NCBI GenBank assembly: GCA_964344485.1
Contig: CAYFNF010000005.1
Span: 58,271-122,270 of the forward strand
DNA: 64,000 bases
Source of the DNA: CAYFNF01 sp964344485
GTDB lineage: Bacteria; Patescibacteriota; Patescibacteriia; UBA9570; XYC2-FULL-38-9
Direction: 5' to 3'
The number at the start of each line of letters is the position of its first letter. Position 1 is the stretch's first letter. Made by a program: the position numbers and the translations under genes. Shown here piece after piece: positions 25,360 through 33,045 of the stretch. The notes beneath the pieces are model-generated. The model did no database searches. It was not told the origin of the DNA and worked only from the letters and a program-made list of their open reading frames with translations.

Positions 25360-26455
25360 CTTGTTCTCTTTGCTCAATTAAATCCAGGTTACAGTAGCGT
25401 AGTTCTTTTTTATCGTAATCCCATAAATGATAACTATTTCCTTCACAGAAGTTCCACCACTCACAGTCTGTACATGCACCGCATTTCTTCCATTCCCGGT
25501 CTCGGAATTGCTTAAACTCATTATTCCATATATCGCTAAATCTGTCATCTCTGACGTTTCCTTGACGTGTATGCTCGCGCGGTAGAATAGGACATGCACC
25601 GATATCTCCGTTATATAAAATAGAACCAATGCTAACGCCGGCCCAGCAGAAGTACATTTCATCGCGTACCTCGCCTTCATACTCAGTACCTAAAAAACCC
25701 TCATCGCAAAAGGAGATCTCTTTGATTGGATCATTATCCTGCTTCCTTTTCTCTACGATGTAGTCCAGAAGCTTGCGATACTGCTCTTTTGAAAGCAGCA
25801 GCTGATCGTTATCTTTTGCACGACCAGTCGCGGTAATAGTAAATAGACGCCACGCGTCCAGTTTCAGCTCTCTGCAAAACTCATATATTTCATCAAGTTG
25901 CTCGAAATTCTTCTGATTCACGCATGTAATGACCTCGATTGTATTGAAGTCGCCAGACTCAGTAAGCAACTTGATGCCACGTACCGCTCGTTCGAATACA
26001 TCTTTCTGATTGCGCAGCCAGTTATGTGTCTGCTCTAAACCGTCTAAGCTGATAGAGATAGATTCACAATTTGCTTGTTTCAGTTTTTCAACTATCTCTG
26101 GAGTGATGAGTGTTCCATTAGAGACCATGCCCCAGCGGAACCCAAGCTCGCTCACGAATGTCATGACCTCAAACAGATCGCTCCGTGTGAGTGGCTCACC
26201 GCCAGTAACGTTTATGCAAATAGATGAAGCGTCAAAATCTTCGGCCATGGTCTTGAATGCGTGCTTTATCTCTTCAGTAGTAAGCTCGTCGCTTCTATTC
26301 TCCTCAGGCCCGCAGGAGCTGCCACAGTGCTGACAAAACAAGTTGCACTTGAGCGTGCACTCCCAAAAAAAATAGACCAGAGGGTGTTCTTTCTTTTTCT
26401 TTTCACAAAACTTCTGCCATAGTAGAAGTTTTCCAGTTTTTACATACTTACGCAT
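25349..26455 (-). CDS. radical SAM protein with SPASM-like C-terminal domain
   Basis: A 368-residue enzyme. The radical SAM cluster motif is CNLFCQHC (C-x3-C-x2-C) near residue 37, followed by the SAM-binding GGEPLTR motif. The C-terminal region has the Cys spacing of a SPASM domain that binds auxiliary iron-sulfur clusters (FCWAG, ACPIL, CGACTDCEWWNFCEGN and a last Cys near the end). SPASM enzymes often modify ribosomally made peptides or activate sulfatase-type enzymes. Small exported proteins flank it on both sides with little or no gap. The substrate is not known. Confidence 0.9.
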   Translation of the reverse strand: MRKYVKTGKLLLWQKFCEKKKKEHPLVYFFWECTLKCNLFCQHCGSSCGPEENRSDELTTEEIKHAFKTMAEDFDASSICINVTGGEPLTRSDLFEVMTFVSELGFRWGMVSNGTLITPEIVEKLKQANCESISISLDGLEQTHNWLRNQKDVFERAVRGIKLLTESGDFNTIEVITCVNQKNFEQLDEIYEFCRELKLDAWRLFTITATGRAKDNDQLLLSKEQYRKLLDYIVEKRKQDNDPIKEISFCDEGFLGTEYEGEVRDEMYFCWAGVSIGSILYNGDIGACPILPREHTRQGNVRDDRFSDIWNNEFKQFRDREWKKCGACTDCEWWNFCEGNSYHLWDYDKKELRYCNLDLIEQREQDEE

Positions 26456-26468
26456 CCGTCCGTGGATA

Positions 26469-26777
26469 CTATTTTTGCATGGTCGGCAGGGCGTCCGATG
26501 ATATCACTTGCATTCCCCAATGCGCATAGGCATATACTGCTCCGCAGAATAGCAACAGAATAACCAAAACAATGGCCACAATCAATTTTGCTGTCTTCTT
26601 TAGTAATTTAATTGCGAGGATAATGCCGATGACAACTGCAACTGCAATAATCGCGCTCACCCACTTTACTGCTAATGCAAATGTCTCCTCGGGGTATTGT
26701 GTTTGTGCAGCAACCGCCAAAGGAAGTAATGATAATACAAAAAACGAACTATACAGTGATAGTTGAATTTTTTTCAT
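26469..26777 (-). CDS. small membrane protein upstream of radical SAM gene
   Basis: 102 residues from ATG 26777 (ATG 26792 five codons earlier is also possible). A signal-like first segment (SSFFVLSLLPLAVAAQTQ) is followed by two further membrane helices (WVSAIIAVAVVIGIILAI and LIVAIVLVILLLFCGAVYAY) and a short polar end with HWGMQ and SSD. Only 13 bases separate it from the radical SAM start. It lies just downstream of tRNA-Val, so it may be read from the rplS/tRNA transcript. No family recognised. Confidence 0.7.
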   Translation of the reverse strand: MKKIQLSLYSSFFVLSLLPLAVAAQTQYPEETFALAVKWVSAIIAVAVVIGIILAIKLLKKTAKLIVAIVLVILLLFCGAVYAYAHWGMQVISSDALPTMQK

Positions 26778-26807
26778 ACGATTGTTTGTCATATGGATTT
26801 GTTAGTG

Positions 26808-26881
26808 TGGGCGCTATAGGACTCGAACCTATGACCCCTTCGGTGTAAACGAAGTGCTCTAGCCAGCTGAGCTAAGCGCCC
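26808..26881 (-). tRNA. tRNA-Val(UAC)
   Basis: Acceptor GGGCGCT/AGCGCCC, anticodon loop TTTACAC between CTTCG and CGAAG, T-loop TTCGAGT, discriminator A, no encoded CCA. In line with tRNA-Leu and rplS on the same strand. Confidence 0.96.
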
Positions 26882-26904
26882 ATGAATGTTATAAGGTGCG
26901 AATG

Positions 26905-26987
26905 TGCCGAAGGGGGGACTCGAACCCCCACGCTCATAAGAGCCATGGCCCTCAACCATGCGTGTATACCAATTCCACCACCTCGGC
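26905..26987 (-). tRNA. tRNA-Leu(GAG)
   Basis: A class II tRNA of 83 bases with a long variable arm (GCTCTTATGAGC). The anticodon loop is TTGAGGG between CATGG and CCATG, acceptor GCCGAGG/CTTCGGC. No encoded CCA. A hairpin GGGGC/GCCCC separates it from rplS. Confidence 0.95.
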
Positions 26988-27013
26988 GTAGGGGGGCGTT
27001 GCCCCAAAACAGA

Positions 27014-27625
27014 TTATTTAACTAACGTCTCTTTCAAACGTTTTGTGTAGTCTCGTAAAAAGTACAGTTTTGATCGGCGGACCTTAGCAATCTTCACTAC
27101 TTCAATCTTTTCAATCAATGGTGATGCTAATGGGAAGATCTTCTCAACCAACACTCCGAATGAATTCTTCTGCACTGTAACGGTCTTAGTCTCTGGGGTT
27201 TTACCGCGCATTGCAATAATGATGCCTTGGTAGACCTGTACACGTTCTTTTTCGCCTTCTTGAATCTTCTGATGAATACGAATGGTCATGCCTGGTCTGA
27301 GGTCAGGAATAGAGATCTCTTCAGCTGCTAACGCTTCTTCTTCTGCTTGTTTTTTTGCTAACTCCTGTTGTTCAGCGATCTTTTTCTCTTCTTCAGTAGG
27401 CTCTGCGTTTACTTCTTCAGCAGTCTCTGCTTGTGCCTCACCCTCAGATGCTGCGTCTTGTGGAGCATCAGTTGTAGAGCTAGAAGCCCCTGCTTCTGGA
27501 GCTTTTTCCGCTGTCTCAGCTTCTGCTGCAGGTGCTTTTTCTTCGCTAACCTTAGCAGTTTCCTCAGGTTTTTTTGGCTCCTCTGAAGCTTGGTCTTGTT
27601 CAGGTTTTTTCTGCTCGTCTGCCAT
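27014..27625 (-). CDS. rplS: 50S ribosomal protein L19 with long acidic N-terminal extension
   Basis: A 203-residue protein; the L19 domain is only the last 110 residues (PDLRPGMTIRIHQKIQEGEK, then ERVQVYQGIIIAMRG and SPLIEKIEVVKIAKVRRSKL). The first 95 residues are a Glu/Ala/Lys/Pro low-complexity extension that standard L19 (about 115 residues) lacks. L19 sits at the 30S-50S interface. It has a strong promoter at 27692-27720 and is followed by tRNA-Leu and tRNA-Val on the same strand. The start ATG 27625 has no SD. The extension is in frame with no frameshift sign, and similar charged tails occur on S16 and L32 here. Confidence 0.95.
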   Translation of the reverse strand: MADEQKKPEQDQASEEPKKPEETAKVSEEKAPAAEAETAEKAPEAGASSSTTDAPQDAASEGEAQAETAEEVNAEPTEEEKKIAEQQELAKKQAEEEALAAEEISIPDLRPGMTIRIHQKIQEGEKERVQVYQGIIIAMRGKTPETKTVTVQKNSFGVLVEKIFPLASPLIEKIEVVKIAKVRRSKLYFLRDYTKRLKETLVK

Positions 27626-27691
27626 ATGTTCTGTTATATTAACTATTGAATCTTAAATAAATAGCTACTTGATTATTTCAAGAGCTACAAC

Positions 27692-27720
27692 AGTATACTG
27701 AAGGTCAATATATAAGTCAA
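27692..27720 (-). promoter_or_regulatory. rplS promoter
   Basis: Minus strand TTGACT, 17 bases, TATACT. Confidence 0.75.
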
Positions 27721-27725
27721 GCGAT

Positions 27726-28637
27726 CTATTGAAAGGTTGCTATGTCTTCTGGAATCGTTGCTTCAAACCCTATTCGCTCACCGGAAACCGGCTGTTCAAG
27801 CTCTAATTTATACGCATGCAAGAGTAAACGAGGGAATTCTTTCTTTGATTTATAGTGATTAGAGTAATACAACGCATCTCCTACCACCGGATGGTCTATC
27901 GCAGCCAAGTGCGCACGGATCTGGTGTGTTCGTCCGGTCTTAATTGAAACTGCAAGAGATGAGTACCGTTCTCGGAAGGTCCGCAGCACTTCATACTCAG
28001 TCCAAGCGTCCTTGCCTTCCTCATGCTCTGGTCGTGCCGCCATCTTCCCTTGCTTGGTCTTAGATCGTGCAATAGTAAACTTAATTACTCCAGCTTCCTC
28101 AGATGGAATGCCAAATACAATCGCGCGGTACTCTTTCTTTACGGTCCGGTCGGCAAATTGCTTTTTCAAATGCTCGAACGCCTGCTGTGTCTTGGCAACA
28201 ACCATAACACCAGAGACGTTACGGTCCAACCGATGTACAATGCCTGGCCGCTGCGGATCCTCTCCCACTTCCTGAATACTGGGACAATGCTCTTTCAAGA
28301 AATCAACGAGCGTCCATTCATTATGCTTCTGTGCTGGGTGCACTAAAATACCAATGGGCTTATTCAGTACTATAATCTCTTCATCCTCATGCAATACTGG
28401 TATGTCCTGCTTCATTGAATCGTCACGCTTTTCAGGCTCTTCCTGAATGTTCACTGCAACCACATCTTGATGGTCCAAAAAATGATGCTTCGAGACCTCT
28501 TTTTCATTCACAGTCACCAAGCCATTCGTAATCCATTTCTGAATGCGTGTTCGTGAGCGTTCAGGAAAGCGCTGTACTAAAAACTTATCGAGTCGCTGGC
28601 CCGCGTCTGTACTGTCAACAACAAACGTTGTGTTCAT
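27726..28637 (-). CDS. RluD/RluC-family 23S rRNA pseudouridine synthase
   Basis: A 303-residue enzyme. An N-terminal S4 RNA-binding domain (RLDKFLVQRFPERSRTRIQK) is followed by the catalytic domain with the RluA-family motif HRLDRNVSG, whose Asp is the nucleophile, and the later motif KTGRTHQIRAHLA. It isomerises uridines in rRNA. It overlaps the LOG-family gene by one base (TAATG), so the two are co-transcribed. RluD versus RluC specificity cannot be decided by eye. Confidence 0.93.
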   Translation of the reverse strand: MNTTFVVDSTDAGQRLDKFLVQRFPERSRTRIQKWITNGLVTVNEKEVSKHHFLDHQDVVAVNIQEEPEKRDDSMKQDIPVLHEDEEIIVLNKPIGILVHPAQKHNEWTLVDFLKEHCPSIQEVGEDPQRPGIVHRLDRNVSGVMVVAKTQQAFEHLKKQFADRTVKKEYRAIVFGIPSEEAGVIKFTIARSKTKQGKMAARPEHEEGKDAWTEYEVLRTFRERYSSLAVSIKTGRTHQIRAHLAAIDHPVVGDALYYSNHYKSKKEFPRLLLHAYKLELEQPVSGERIGFEATIPEDIATFQ

Positions 28638-29449
28638 TATTTCTTTTTCTTCTTATGACTACTCTTCTTTTTGTTCGCTTTCTCGTGTTCAGCATCTAAC
28701 ACTACCGTCTTCTTCAAGATCTCCAAAGCTTCTTCTGCTGAGTCGACGATGTGAAAAATATCCAAATCATCTTTATTGATAGTCTTGTAGGACACCATCT
28801 TATCTTCGATGAAGTTGTTTAATGACTCCCAGTAGTCACGTCCGACTAATATAACCGGAACTGGCTGCATCTTGTGGGTTTGGATCAAAGTCAACACTTC
28901 AAACACCTCGTCCATGGTGCCGAAACCACCTGGAAACGCAACGAATGCCTGTGACGGGGAAGTAAGCATAACTTTTCTGGTGAAAAAGAAATGGAACGCC
29001 ATACCGTGACGGACGTACTTGTTAATGCGCTGTTCAAATGGGAGTTGAATATTCAAGCCAATAGACTCTCCGCCGCCGAGATACGCACCTTTATTTGCTG
29101 CTTCCATAATACCAGGGCCGCCGCCGGTGATAATGGAGAAGCCGTTCTGTGCCATGAGTCGCGCGAGCTTGGTCGCTTCTTTATAGTACTTGGTACCAGG
29201 CTTAATTCTCGCGGAACCGAATATAGTAACGTCAGCATGTAGTTTTGACAGAAAGTCATACCCTTCAACAAACTCGGAAAGGATACGGAAGATACGCCAC
29301 GTCGCAGCGCCTGAACGAAACTCTCGCGGATCGATCACCTCGCCACGCAGGACTGCTTTATGCATCTGCTTTCCGTTAGTTTTTTTCTTAGCTGCAGGTT
29401 TCTTCTTCGATGCTGTCTTCTTTTTAGTAGTAGTTTTTTTAGCTGGCAT
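28637..29449 (-). CDS. LOG-family (lysine decarboxylase-like) protein with Lys-rich tails
   Basis: A 270-residue Rossmann-like protein of the LOG family, related to cytokinin-activating phosphoribohydrolases. The signature PGGFGTMDEVFE is present, preceded by IITGGGPGIMEAANKGA. Known members cleave nucleoside 5'-monophosphates to base and ribose phosphate; here a nucleotide-salvage role is inferred. The N-terminal 28 residues and last 15 residues are Lys-rich low complexity. It overlaps the RluD-like gene downstream by one base. Confidence 0.9.
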   Translation of the reverse strand: MPAKKTTTKKKTASKKKPAAKKKTNGKQMHKAVLRGEVIDPREFRSGAATWRIFRILSEFVEGYDFLSKLHADVTIFGSARIKPGTKYYKEATKLARLMAQNGFSIITGGGPGIMEAANKGAYLGGGESIGLNIQLPFEQRINKYVRHGMAFHFFFTRKVMLTSPSQAFVAFPGGFGTMDEVFEVLTLIQTHKMQPVPVILVGRDYWESLNNFIEDKMVSYKTINKDDLDIFHIVDSAEEALEILKKTVVLDAEHEKANKKKSSHKKKKK

Positions 29450-29527
29450 GTAATAGATGTTAATAATTTCCGCACTCAGTATACCATAAAGAACCGGCCC
29501 CTACTATTACGAACAGCAACGCAGCTC

Positions 29528-30292
29528 CTATCTGTTAACTATCACGTTCTCAAATTGTAATTGCCACCTCGGATCCTCTGGAAAGGATTGGTGTAGGTTA
29601 TTGTAGAGCTCTTGTGCGTTCTCAAACGACAAGCGATGAATCTCTTCTTGAAGAATAATCAGTTTGTCATACCCTTGTTCAGCGATCTGTTGATAGAGCG
29701 CTAGCATAAGCGCCCGACATGCGGGTTTATTTGATTCAGTTTTCAATTCAGTCAACAGCAAATACAGCCCAGCGTTGTTCTTCTCAGCCCAGTTCATCAC
29801 CTTTAACCAGCTCCATTCTTTATTTTCGTTTCGCGACCGAATACGCTTCCTCACAAACGCTCGAAGGTCTCGCTCTTTTATAATGCTCACAGACTCTCGA
29901 TCTACTCCATACTTCTTTAAACGCTCGTCAATTTCTGCGTCTACGATCTTTTTCACGGTTTCAAGCGTGTCCTCATCGTTTGCTTGCTCGTACTGCGTTA
30001 CCATACGATCCAGTGCGTCAAAATCCACTCTGCCATCTATCTCCTCTTCTTTCGGCAGTTGACTGATCTGGCAACCACTCTTGGCACACGCGAGTCGGCG
30101 TCTATAGATCTCTCGAATACCGTCAGCGTGATGCTGTTGATATGCAGTTATTTTTTCTTCTACTCCAAGGTCGCCAATTAAAAAAGCACTATCTCCTTGA
30201 TATTGCTTTGCACGTTCCAACGATTGCAGCTGCGTATCTCGCACCGCTTCTCCGATATCAAACGATCCTGTGAGGATAAGTGTCTTTCCCAT
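29528..30292 (-). CDS. orphan protein encoded directly after tRNA-Val(GAC)
   Basis: 254 residues from ATG 30292, which is one base after the discriminator base of the tRNA at 30294-30367. A longer frame through the tRNA exists but cannot be real there. The N terminus MGKTLILTGSFDIGE resembles a Rossmann-type first strand; the rest is a charged, largely helical soluble protein with one CAKSGC motif. No family recognised. No promoter or SD lies between tRNA and ATG, so the mRNA probably comes from the tRNA promoter, and tRNA 3' processing would leave a leaderless message. Confidence 0.7.
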   Translation of the reverse strand: MGKTLILTGSFDIGEAVRDTQLQSLERAKQYQGDSAFLIGDLGVEEKITAYQQHHADGIREIYRRRLACAKSGCQISQLPKEEEIDGRVDFDALDRMVTQYEQANDEDTLETVKKIVDAEIDERLKKYGVDRESVSIIKERDLRAFVRKRIRSRNENKEWSWLKVMNWAEKNNAGLYLLLTELKTESNKPACRALMLALYQQIAEQGYDKLIILQEEIHRLSFENAQELYNNLHQSFPEDPRWQLQFENVIVNR

Positions 30293-30293
30293 G

Positions 30294-30367
30294 TGGGCGA
30301 TACTGGATTCGAACCAGTGACCTCTTGCGTGTCGAGCAAGCGCTCTAACCAACTGAGCTAACCGCCC
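30294..30367 (-). tRNA. tRNA-Val(GAC) with unusual C33
   Basis: Acceptor GGGCGGT/ATCGCCC, D-arm GCTC/GAGC, anticodon arm CTTGC/GCAAG with loop TCGACAC, T-arm ACTGG TTCGAAT CCAGT, discriminator A, no CCA. Position 33 reads C instead of the near-universal U; anticodon GAC assigns valine, supported by similarity to the Val(UAC) gene at 26808. Confidence 0.88.
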
Positions 30368-30382
30368 AAATTTGTACAATTC

Positions 30383-30411
30383 AGTCTACAGTGCAGCACA
30401 TGCAATGTCAA
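30383..30411 (-). promoter_or_regulatory. tRNA-Val(GAC) promoter
   Basis: Minus strand TTGACA, 17 bases, TAGACT. The -35 box begins one base after the T-run of the C4 terminator. Confidence 0.75.
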
Positions 30412-30436
30412 TAAAAAAAGAGGTGTGAAAGCCTCT
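30412..30436 (-). terminator. terminator of cassette C4
   Basis: Minus strand AGAGG, 8-base loop, CCTCT-type closing arm, then seven T running into the next promoter. Confidence 0.75.
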
Positions 30437-30448
30437 GTGAGAGCGTCG

Positions 30449-31000
30449 CTAGTCTGCGCGCTCAGCTATGATCGCGCTAGCGGTGGCCCAGATCGTCTCC
30501 GAGAGAGCCTGGAACAGCCCGGCGACCAGGACCAGCATGCCGATCGGTACACTGAAGATCTCGACGCAGTTCTTGATGTCGTCTTCGACCACGATGAACA
30601 TGGCTCGGCTGACGAACTGATCGTCTTCATGCACCCCCCTCAGTATGTCGTAGGAGTGGTAGGCCATGATGTAGATCAGCAGCTGCGCCATGAACGGCCC
30701 TTCTTCAGCCTCCTCGGGAAGCTCTACAGGACAGCGGGTGCTCTTGAGGAGATCCTCGACGGTCACCCGAATCTCCTCCGGGGTGATGTTCTGACCGTCA
30801 GCATCGACGAAGTGGACCTTGGTGTGTTCGCTGTCGTACTCGGTCAACAGCGCTCCCACGGTCAGCATGGTCAGGTTCCAGGAGCGACCCTTCATTTCGA
30901 GCCAATCGTACACATTCCTCTCTGACAGCCGCTTCATACACGTTTCGTCATTAACGTGATACAAAACGACAGCTCTGATGACAAGCTCGATATCATCCAA
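30449..31000 (-). CDS. orphan protein with C-terminal hydrophobic segment (GC-rich cassette C4)
   Basis: 183 residues from ATG 31000; a start at Met22 (30937) or a GTG near 30915, preceded by GAGAGG, is also possible. The middle is acidic and soluble (HTKVHFVDADGQNITPEEI). One hydrophobic stretch (FMAQLLIYIMAYHS) and a C-terminal helix (FSVPIGMLVLVAGLFQALSE) could be membrane-associated. No family recognised. GC-rich composition begins about 80 bases into the frame, which favours a later start. Private promoter and terminator, as in other cassettes. It is divergent from the sialidase-like gene. Confidence 0.65.
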   Translation of the reverse strand: MDDIELVIRAVVLYHVNDETCMKRLSERNVYDWLEMKGRSWNLTMLTVGALLTEYDSEHTKVHFVDADGQNITPEEIRVTVEDLLKSTRCPVELPEEAEEGPFMAQLLIYIMAYHSYDILRGVHEDDQFVSRAMFIVVEDDIKNCVEIFSVPIGMLVLVAGLFQALSETIWATASAIIAERAD

Positions 31001-31023
31001 GCTGCAACTTTGTATTGGGCGGC

Positions 31024-31052
31024 AGAATACCGACTACGCTCTTTTTTGTCAA
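31024..31052 (-). promoter_or_regulatory. promoter of cassette C4
   Basis: Minus strand TTGACA, 17 bases, TATTCT. Confidence 0.7.
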
Positions 31053-31120
31053 TGGCTTCTCATTTGATCCTCTGCATCATGTACTGTACAGTGAAAGCAA
31101 TAATCATTCTAATAGCTTTT

Positions 31121-32296
31121 ATGTCATTGTCACAATCGAGCTCTTTAAAAAAGGGGGTTATCGCACTCCTTGTTGTTATTCTCGCTCTTGTTGCATATAT
31201 CATCTACTTAACTTTCGGCTCGGAAAAAATCCACCCTACATTAACTATTGAAAATACTGCAGTCACTCCAATTAACTCTACTCTTGGCAATACTACAACT
31301 ACCCCACCTTTGATCAACGGAGCGGGATCGCTTGTAGATAGTGTTGATGAGTTGGTTGGAGAGAATAACTCGTTCCCGTTTGCTTTGGATGATGGATACC
31401 GCATATACGATGCTTCCAATCCACGTATCATGAGCTACGAAGACAGCACGCTGACACTCGGGTATGAATACCGTTCAAGTGAATTGAAAAATACTCCCGG
31501 GGAGAAAGGGTATATTGCGGTGTCACATGATCATGGTTTGACATTTGAAGAGGGCAGGCAGTTTCAAAATGATGAGCAGCATGGAAAAGGTGTGCTCATG
31601 CCTGATGGTAAAACATACCGACGCTATGTAATGGATCTGCAGAACGGACTCATGGTGAGTGAAAGCTCTACCGACCGTGATACGTGGACGGACGATTCTG
31701 GGGCACGATACGACTTAAATGAACATGATGAAGGATGGGCTGGTGTGTATACTATCTTCGTTGATGGAGATGGTGGCGTGGTCTTACTGTATAACAATGA
31801 CATCGTCTGGGAAGAAACAGGCGAGAAGATTATCTATGTTCGTCGTGCGTACTCAAAACCTGGAGATAACGGTATGAACTTTGAATTCGAAGATGATGAT
31901 GTGATGGAGATGCAACATAGCGACGGTACTCCAGTTAGTTGGGCAGACCCACACGCAGCAGTAGCGTCAGATGGCTCAATACGCTTAGTAGTCATGCACC
32001 AAGAACGAGGGAAGCCGTTCCCACCAAAAGGTCGGACCGGGGATATCTATACGTTCGTCAGCACGGATGGTGGCAACTCTTTTACTGTTGAAGGAAAGGC
32101 ATTGGGCTGGGAAGAGATCGATGCATATACAGTATTTTCTCTAAATGACCCTAAGATCATACAATTAGAGGATGGCAGGTTTCGCTTCTGGGTCGCTGCA
32201 ATGGTCTATGAGGGTGAGCTCACCGACACAGAAAGCCTCAATGGAGAAGATCCAGATTTTCATTGGCTCATGCTCAGTGCTACTACTGCACAATAA
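31121..32296 (+). CDS. membrane-anchored sialidase/BNR-type beta-propeller protein
   Basis: 391 residues from ATG 31121; a longer frame from 30956 overlaps cassette C4 and is unlikely. A short cytoplasmic tail is followed by one transmembrane helix (KGVIALLVVILALVAYIIYL), a Thr/Asn-rich linker, and a beta-propeller with Asp-box-like repeats (VSHDHGLTFEEG, VSTDGGNSFTVEG). This is the fold of sialidases and many glycan-binding propellers. Catalytic sialidase residues are not obvious, so binding is as likely as hydrolysis. It faces outside the cell. A promoter such as TGTACA, 17 bases, TCTAAT (about 31079-31107) is plausible. Confidence 0.8.
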   Translation: MSLSQSSSLKKGVIALLVVILALVAYIIYLTFGSEKIHPTLTIENTAVTPINSTLGNTTTTPPLINGAGSLVDSVDELVGENNSFPFALDDGYRIYDASNPRIMSYEDSTLTLGYEYRSSELKNTPGEKGYIAVSHDHGLTFEEGRQFQNDEQHGKGVLMPDGKTYRRYVMDLQNGLMVSESSTDRDTWTDDSGARYDLNEHDEGWAGVYTIFVDGDGGVVLLYNNDIVWEETGEKIIYVRRAYSKPGDNGMNFEFEDDDVMEMQHSDGTPVSWADPHAAVASDGSIRLVVMHQERGKPFPPKGRTGDIYTFVSTDGGNSFTVEGKALGWEEIDAYTVFSLNDPKIIQLEDGRFRFWVAAMVYEGELTDTESLNGEDPDFHWLMLSATTAQ

Positions 32297-32316
32297 AACG
32301 CTGCATAGAAGCAGCG
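32293..32316 (-). terminator. terminator of tRNA-Ile
   Basis: Minus strand CGCTGC, 6-base loop, GCAGCG followed by TTTTATTG. It also lies just past the stop of the convergent propeller gene. Confidence 0.6.
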
Positions 32317-32331
32317 CATATCTGCGTACTG

Positions 32332-32405
32332 TACTCCCGCCTGGACTTGAACCAGGGACCGCCGAGATATAAGCTCGGTGCTCTAACCAACTGAGCTACG
32401 GGAGT
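32332..32405 (-). tRNA. tRNA-Ile(UAU)
   Basis: Acceptor ACTCCCG/CGGGAGT, D-arm normal, anticodon loop CTTATAT between CCGAG and CTCGG, so anticodon UAU reading AUA. T-loop TTCAAGT. Discriminator A, no CCA. Most bacteria read AUA with a lysidine-modified CAU tRNA instead. Confidence 0.93.
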
Positions 32406-32492
32406 ATATGTTTTGGACTCGTATTATCCTACCAAAAAACAATATTTACGCAAGCCCGCGCCATACCGCCTACGACAGTAGCGAGAACACGC

Positions 32493-32990
32493 TCAGCAGC
32501 ATGTCCGCTGCATGGACGCAATGATTACATCTGCAGAGAACGCCAAGATCAAGACAATAATTTCTGCAATCACGATGCGATTAAACGATCGGCTGATAAC
32601 ATAGATCTGTTCTTGCTTTAGCCGCTTCTCTTTATCTGTACGTTTCTTGGACTGCCAGAAGATGATGCTCAATAACACCGCCACATAATGGAACGAGGCA
32701 AAAACCAGCACTAGCGCTATAAGTATGTCTGCAAGTACATATGAAACTTCGTAGTAATCAATCAACACGAACGGCGTTGCTAACATCGCGCAGATAGTTG
32801 CAGACCATAAAAAGACTACAGAGAGAAGAATCGGGTCGATATGCTTTTTTACACGAGCAAGCGGCATCTTGGTTGAAATGCTCTTCTTCCTGTGATGCTC
32901 GTATAACCGGGTGCTCAATACTATAGAGATCACTGTTAATGCAATAGCAACAATCACCAACGATGTTGTAAAAAATTCTGTTAGCTCCAT
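32493..32990 (-). CDS. four-helix membrane protein of unknown function
   Basis: 165 residues from ATG 32990, preferred over 33017 because promoter-like boxes lie between the two and AAGG precedes it. Four membrane helices (about 6-28, 54-75, 80-102 and 135-157) with a basic loop after the first (HHRKKSISTKMP) and another after the third (QSKKRTDKEKRLKQEQ). No family recognised. It ends shortly before the tRNA-Ile unit. The neighbour at 33046 is also a membrane protein, but the two do not overlap. Confidence 0.75.
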   Translation of the reverse strand: MELTEFFTTSLVIVAIALTVISIVLSTRLYEHHRKKSISTKMPLARVKKHIDPILLSVVFLWSATICAMLATPFVLIDYYEVSYVLADILIALVLVFASFHYVAVLLSIIFWQSKKRTDKEKRLKQEQIYVISRSFNRIVIAEIIVLILAFSADVIIASMQRTCC

Positions 32991-33045
32991 GGTTACCTTA
33001 TACCCTATATCCAGCATAGTGACCTATTCAATTGTTATGGTGAAA

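Noticed and set aside
30293..30379. N-terminal extension of the orphan protein through the tRNA-Val gene
   Set aside because: The frame there is the tRNA sequence itself; ATG 30292 directly after the tRNA is the sensible start.
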